Shown piece by piece: positions 60,115 to 64,000 of a DNA stretch of 64,000 nucleotides (positions are counted from its first letter, which is position 1; the number at the start of each line of letters is the position of its first letter). Below the pieces are notes generated by a model. The model was not told where the DNA came from, ran no database searches, and saw nothing but the letters and a program-made list of their open reading frames with translations. The position numbers were made by a program, and so were the translations under genes. The DNA comes from CAZSHG01 sp964459995 (GTDB lineage Bacteria; UBP14; UBA6098): the NCBI GenBank assembly GCA_964459995.1, contig CAYWOR010000004.1:151861-215860 (forward strand). The letters run 5' to 3'.

Positions 60115-60408
60115 TTATGTATCTGCAGTGTCCATACTAAGACTTCGAATGGTGCTTGCAGAGCTTATTGTCTTTACTGCATGGCTTAGTTCTATCATTG
60201 TAACGCTTATTATCTTGACTGCAACACTCAGTTCCGATAATTTTGCGCTTAGTTTCTTGACTGCGGCACTTAGTTCCGACAATATAGCGCTTAGAACCTT
60301 GACTGCGGGACTTAGTTCTGTCAATGCAGGGCTTAGAACCTTGACTGCGTCACTTAGTTCCGACAAAACAGCGATTAGAATGGCCATTACAGCACAATTT
60401 TTGTGCAT
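60115..60408 (-). CDS. Coiled-coil protein built of 14-residue repeats
   Basis: 97 residues. Five repeats of 14 residues, each ending AVK (residues 21-23, 35-37, 49-51, 63-65, 77-79), consensus xLSxxLSELSxAVK. Two heptads per repeat give an amphipathic helix. The DNA shows the matching 42 bp tandem repeat. The start at 60408 lacks a clear ribosome site. The opposite strand is also open, but its product is a hydrophobic repeat without a sensible profile; the minus strand gives balanced Glu/Lys positions and leads into the small gene at 59918. Possibly a length-variable locus. Confidence 0.5.
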   Translation of the reverse strand: MHKNCAVMAILIAVLSELSDAVKVLSPALTELSPAVKVLSAILSELSAAVKKLSAKLSELSVAVKIISVTMIELSHAVKTISSASTIRSLSMDTADT

Positions 60409-60514
60409 TTCAGCACGTTTTGTTGTTATTTGATATAAAAGAACGAAAGATTACAGGCTACATAAGCCTCCTTTGTTTGACTGTTTTATATTTATAAAGA
60501 ACGAACTTCAAATC

Positions 60515-60688
60515 CGTAGGGGTCAATTGCATTGACCCGTTTTATGCGTTACCCGCGAATTGCACAATGGGCGTATGCGATACGCCCCTACGGCCGTTAT
60601 ACATCCGCATTCGTAGGGGAGCCCCCCTGGGCGCTCCCGTTTTTGAGCGCAACGAACGGGCGGGAAGGCACATAGGCCTTCCCCTACG
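60515..60688. repeat. Array of four element-A type palindromes
   Basis: Units at 60515-60538, 60569-60593, 60612-60639 and 60662-60688. All share the box CGTAGGGG (or its complement CCCCTACG) at one end and CCC/GGG at the other, but have different inner palindromes (CAATTGCATTG; GTATGCGATAC; AGC...GC; AAGGC...GCCTT). Orientation alternates. The second unit is identical over 25 bp to the copy within the gene at 14092. Confidence 0.75.
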
Positions 60689-60744
60689 CAACATCCCCGC
60701 GGAATAACATGAATTAAATCTATATAGAGAACGGAACATTCATT

Positions 60745-60823
60745 AACAGGTCGGGCGTCTCGCTCGATATTCGTTGCGCACGGCTCGATATTCGTGGCGC
60801 ACGGCGAGACGCCGAGCCTATTA
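60745..60823. repeat. Element C, intergenic long copy
   Basis: Bounded by AACAGG and CCTATTA, with GGCGTCTCGC (60754-60763) and its complement GCGAGACGCC (60804-60813) as arms. The centre holds a direct duplication of about 21 bases (GCTCGATATTCGTTGCGCACG, then the same with one change). The sequence ACATGAATTAAATC also occurs twice nearby, at about 60707 and 60878, and AAAGAACGAA occurs at about 60437, 60496 and 60834. The rest of 60409-61059 shows no gene. Confidence 0.68.
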
Positions 60824-61059
60824 GATTGAAATTTTAAAGAACGAAAGGACAGCAATTGGACATTGCTCGCGCGGGATTACATGAATTAAATCATATAAGG
60901 TTAAAGGTTCTGGATTGGGATCGAAGAAGATGTCTGCCCGCACTGAATTTGAAACACTTAGCACCGTATCGATATGAAAGGCAATATCTTGAGATTGCCC
61001 AAGGAAAACACAAATCAACGAATGTAAAAAAAACTTAACTTACCCTTGGCTTTTAGTGG

Positions 61060-62661
61060 TTAGCCAATCGAGCTTTCGACACGATTTCTTCCGAGCTTTT
61101 TCGATTTATATAGGGCTGTATCGGCGAGAACAATACATTTATCGATATCGTGAGTGTCCATAATACAAGCCACTCCAAAGGACATTGTTACTTGGATGAC
61201 TTTGCCGTTAAAACTTTGGGTTTCAGCCTCGATAGATATTCTTGCCCTTTCAGCAACCACATGTGCTTCTTCCAGATTCGAGTTCGGAAGAAGAATTATA
61301 AACTCCTCACCGCCCCATCTTCCGACAAACCCTTCTTCGCTGACAGCATTCAGAAGCGATTCCGCAACTTTCTTTAGAACAATATCGCCGCAAGCATGTC
61401 CGTATGTATCGTTAAACCTCTTGAAATGGTCGATATCCGCAATAGCAATGGAGAATTCCGTGCCTTCGGATCTGAAGGCTCTATCTGCATCCTGAAGTTT
61501 CTCGATGATTCCCGGGCGATTGAGAAGTCCGGTTAAAGTATCTGTTATCGAGGCTTTGCGATAAATCTCCATTTCGCGTTCTTTCTTTTCGAGATCGTAT
61601 TTGGCTTCAAGGCGCTCAATCTTACGTGTAGTTTCTATGTTTAGAATTTTCTCGTTAATCTCCTTAGAATGTTTGAAACTTTGGAGAGCTTTTTGAAAAT
61701 CTCCATCTTTTTCGTAAACTCTTGAGAGAATTGAATAAGCCGCCCTTGTTATTGTCTGTGCGCCTATCTGCTCGGCGATTTGCAGACCTTGCTCGGCAAA
61801 TAGTTTTGCACCGGTTATGTTGTCGGTTTCTAATTCTATCGAGGCTATGTTGATGTTGTTTCCTGCAATTCCCCATTTATCCCCTATCTCCTCCATGATA
61901 GATAGTGATTTCATGAAGGTTTCTTTCGCATTCTGGAAATCTCCTTTTGCTTTTCTTATTGAACCGATATTTGCGAGAACAGTTGCCATTCCGGCTGGAT
62001 TTCCTTCACTATGGAAAATCTCGTATGCACGATACAACGCATCTGTTGCTTCATCATACCTACCGTTCCTGTTCAAAGCGCTTGCAAGACCATTTAAAGA
62101 AACAGCAAGAGAATGGTCATTTTGCAATTTCTCCTTCAATTCAATCGCCTTGCGATAATACTCGATTGCTTTGTCGAATGCACCTTCAAGTAAATATATA
62201 TCGCCCAGATTATTCAGATTCGTCGCGACTAACTCATCATTGCCAAGCTCTTCGTTGATTCTCAGGGCCTCTAAAAAAGCTGTCGATGCTTTCGTATAAT
62301 CACCGATTTTCGTATAAATTACCCCCTTGTTATTATGAGAACGTGCTATTATACCTTTATCCCCGGTTTTTTTGGCAATCTCGAAAACCTCCTCGAACAC
62401 CTTTAGAGCTTTTGAATAATCAGCGCTTTGCCCATAAGCTATGCCTAATGCCGCATGGGAGACTGCAAAAAGATTGAGATCGCCGGATTTTTCAGCTTCA
62501 TCAACAGCTCTATGAGCATATTCGACGGCCTTTTCAGCTGAGTTTTCACTTACCAAGGTCGATAGTTTTGATAACAGCATAGATTTTTCTGCTGGCAAAG
62601 CCTCTTTTGCAATGGCTTCCTCAAGTATCTTTATCTGAATTTCTTTTGTGTCCTCTGTCAT
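61060..62661 (-). CDS. TPR-GGDEF protein, probable diguanylate cyclase
   Basis: 533 residues from ATG 62661 (AAAAGGAG upstream); longer frames lack a ribosome site. Residues about 20-345 are seven or so TPR repeats (KALKVFEEVFEIAKKTGDKG, ASTAFLEALRINEELGNDEL, AIEYYRKAIELKEKL, and so on), then a coiled-coil linker (TRKIERLEAKYDLEKKEREM) and a GGDEF domain (SITDTLTGLLNRPGI, IADIDHFKRFNDTYGH, RWGGEEFIILLPN). No membrane segment. TPRs probably sense a protein partner and control cyclic di-GMP synthesis. No I-site RxxD before GGEEF. Confidence 0.92.
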   Translation of the reverse strand: MTEDTKEIQIKILEEAIAKEALPAEKSMLLSKLSTLVSENSAEKAVEYAHRAVDEAEKSGDLNLFAVSHAALGIAYGQSADYSKALKVFEEVFEIAKKTGDKGIIARSHNNKGVIYTKIGDYTKASTAFLEALRINEELGNDELVATNLNNLGDIYLLEGAFDKAIEYYRKAIELKEKLQNDHSLAVSLNGLASALNRNGRYDEATDALYRAYEIFHSEGNPAGMATVLANIGSIRKAKGDFQNAKETFMKSLSIMEEIGDKWGIAGNNINIASIELETDNITGAKLFAEQGLQIAEQIGAQTITRAAYSILSRVYEKDGDFQKALQSFKHSKEINEKILNIETTRKIERLEAKYDLEKKEREMEIYRKASITDTLTGLLNRPGIIEKLQDADRAFRSEGTEFSIAIADIDHFKRFNDTYGHACGDIVLKKVAESLLNAVSEEGFVGRWGGEEFIILLPNSNLEEAHVVAERARISIEAETQSFNGKVIQVTMSFGVACIMDTHDIDKCIVLADTALYKSKKLGRNRVESSIG

Positions 62662-62812
62662 AGCGACTCCTTTTAATAAATCTCTTTTTAAGATAATATT
62701 TAGGTAACGTTTTGACAAGATAATTTTGTAATTTTACAGCTTTTTTAATTTTGCTATTGACAGATTTGATGATAGTATTTATTCTACTTCTAAGTATAGA
62801 AGAAGGTGTCTT

Positions 62813-63493
62813 ATGAGAACAATGGTTTTAATGCTCTTGATGTTTGTGTTTCTTGCGGCGATAGCCTTGGGATTGACTTTTATCCCATTGCCGAAACCTT
62901 TTCCCGAAGCGATGAGCTCCGGAAGAAATTCCTTCGCCGCCTTTGTTACCGGAACTCTTGGTATGATTCTGCTCATTTGGTTTTCGATTGGCTTTTTTTG
63001 CGATGTGTTTCGCGCTCGAAATCTTCTCGATCCATTTCTCGATCATGAAGGCTTTAAAAAAGAAGCTTTCTTTCTCGCAGGACGCCGCTATTATGGAACA
63101 ATCGACAATCTACCCATCGAGGTCATTTTTCACCCAAGATACCGTTTCGAACCGGCACTTCTTTCGATAAAGATTACTAAATCATTTCCACACGAATTAG
63201 CTCTTACGAAATCAATACCTCAACTCTACTGCAGACATTGCCCTGAATTATTAATTGACAACGACCTTAATTTCCGTGCTTTTTGTGAAGAACCCGATTT
63301 TGTTCATTCCTATTTTTCCGATCATACAGTGTTAAATATACTTAGATCGTTATTTTCGGAGGATTTCAAATTACTTGATATATATTTTACGAAGACATTT
63401 TTCTATATTCGTATCAGGACATATATATTTTCAGGCGGCCAATTCCACACAATATTAAACTCATGTATTAAATTAGCCGAAAGCCTTGGTTAA
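62813..63493 (+). CDS. Membrane protein of unknown function
   Basis: 226 residues with two N-terminal hydrophobic segments (about 5-25 and 43-66), then a soluble part with FFLAGRRYYGTIDNLPIEVIFHPRYRF and several Cys/His (LYCRHCPELL). A -35-like TTGACA is at 62757-62762. AAGGTG lies before the ATG. The 3' half is A+T-rich. No family recognised. Confidence 0.6.
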   Translation: MRTMVLMLLMFVFLAAIALGLTFIPLPKPFPEAMSSGRNSFAAFVTGTLGMILLIWFSIGFFCDVFRARNLLDPFLDHEGFKKEAFFLAGRRYYGTIDNLPIEVIFHPRYRFEPALLSIKITKSFPHELALTKSIPQLYCRHCPELLIDNDLNFRAFCEEPDFVHSYFSDHTVLNILRSLFSEDFKLLDIYFTKTFFYIRIRTYIFSGGQFHTILNSCIKLAESLG

Positions 63494-63935
63494 TCTTTTT
63501 AGGTTTTCTTTGTCTTAGTTATATTCTTTTGACTGCTAACGAGTTATACATTTATCTATTTACTTTTTTAGTATTTTCTTATTATTTTTTTTCGCCTCGC
63601 TTTCAATATTATACATCCGTATTATTGCTTACCCGTTAATAAATAGTTTCTATCTCATTATAAGTTTTTATAGCAATATTAATCGGTATTTATACCCTCA
63701 ATATATTTAGCACATGGGGATTTTTACCCAATTATTCACATTGCCAATCACACTTATCCTCTTGATATGCAAGATGTTATAATTATTTAGACTTTATGGC
63801 ATTATCTTTGCGGAAATTAGGCGATTTGGCTTGAAATGAGCCGTCCAAATAAATATAGTAATGCGATTTATAATGAGACGTATCTTCAATATTCTTTTCG
63901 CAATCTCGCAGATTTGCACACACCGTGGAGGCACC
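63494..63935. other. A+T-rich intergenic region with a promoter near its end
   Basis: 442 bases, very A+T-rich up to about 63800, with CTATT/CTATC motifs similar to those of 23.7-23.9 kb. A promoter TTGAAA (63831-63836), 17 bp, TATAGT (63854-63859) fits the gene that starts at 63936. No coding frame or RNA gene seen. Confidence 0.5.
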
Positions 63936-64000
63936 ATGAGATTCCGGCTTTATTTCATCTTCGCAGTCGTTTTTGTTTTGACGGCGTTCGGGGATGTTCC
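63936..64000 (+). CDS. Start of a secreted protein gene (cut by window end)
   Basis: ATG at 63936 with GGAGG upstream. The 21 residues visible (MRFRLYFIFAVVFVLTAFGD) form a signal peptide. Nothing more can be said. Confidence 0.6.
   Translation, partial: MRFRLYFIFAVVFVLTAFGDV

Noticed and set aside
60115..60408. 42 bp tandem repeats considered as CRISPR
   Set aside because: Repeats are contiguous with no unique spacers and keep an open reading frame.
60523..60855. Open frame of 110 codons on the minus strand across the palindromic array
   Set aside because: It is made entirely of repeat DNA, has no ribosome site, and its product contains internal repeats that mirror the DNA repeats.

Overview
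The window looks like a chromosomal segment of an anaerobic, Gram-negative bacterium of the broad FCB type (Fibrobacteres-Chlorobi-Bacteroidetes and allied candidate phyla). The reasons are: five secreted proteins that end in the NPFNS...DxxGR...SGVYxxR/K tail (FlgD-like or type IX-type sorting domain), PorV-like and other outer-membrane barrels, lipoproteins with a lipobox, and a NifX/Mrp/DUF134 gene cluster typical of anaerobes. No 16S gene or phylogenetic marker search is available, so the phylum is not assigned. Base composition is near 45-50% G+C, with two very A+T-rich stretches (about 23.6-24.1 kb and 63.5-63.9 kb). Nearly every promoter I can place has the form TTGnnn, 16-17 bp, TATATT or a near relative.

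Region by region. 0-11.5 kb, mostly minus strand: a partial secreted metalloprotease, a PorV-like barrel with dGTPase, a GGDEF protein, an L,D-transpeptidase, an NAD-dependent epimerase next to a YghO/bacterial-ceramide-synthase-like acyltransferase (possible sphingolipid genes), and a 1453-residue fungalysin-like secreted protease. 11.6-19.4 kb, plus strand: a five-gene unit with two secreted nitrilase-superfamily proteins (the second has Ser in place of the catalytic Cys), a third secreted tail-bearing protein, a multi-pass TPR protein and a membrane-anchored propeller-like protein. 19.6-23.6 kb: NifX, DUF89, zinc ribbon, DUF5320, two Mrp/MinD ATPases with ferredoxin domains, and DUF134. 24-30.5 kb: membrane and barrel genes of unknown role, rarD, tldD/pmbA and rdgB. 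30.6-35.1 kb: a secreted adhesin-like protein, radA, tRNA-Pro(CGG), a LOG-like protein and acylphosphatase. 35-38.3 kb: an envelope-stress unit with ECF sigma, a probable anti-sigma and two LTXXQ-like periplasmic proteins. 38.4-46 kb: valS followed by three parvulin-type foldases and yjbQ. 46-51 kb: an alkyltransferase-like protein, a SHOCT protein, a hybrid histidine kinase with a coupled membrane protein, and a NarL-type regulator. 51.5-59.8 kb: fusA, a PAP2/AUR1-like enzyme, a barrel, a ferric-reductase-like flavoprotein with a superoxide-reductase-like secreted partner, a tail-bearing protein, and ahcY with a long leader. 59.9-64 kb: a 14-residue-repeat coiled-coil gene, an array of short palindromic elements, a TPR-GGDEF protein, a membrane protein, and the start of another secreted protein.

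The most unusual signal is a set of short palindromic elements. Copies lie inside the coding sequence of two secretion tails (14.09-14.25 and 15.92-16.08 kb), where they add about 30 residues in frame. Related copies lie in the intergenic array at 60.5-60.8 kb. One element differs between the two genes by a matched pair of substitutions that keeps its stem intact. The second strong candidate for an undescribed system is the secreted nitrilase/pseudo-nitrilase pair and its operon.
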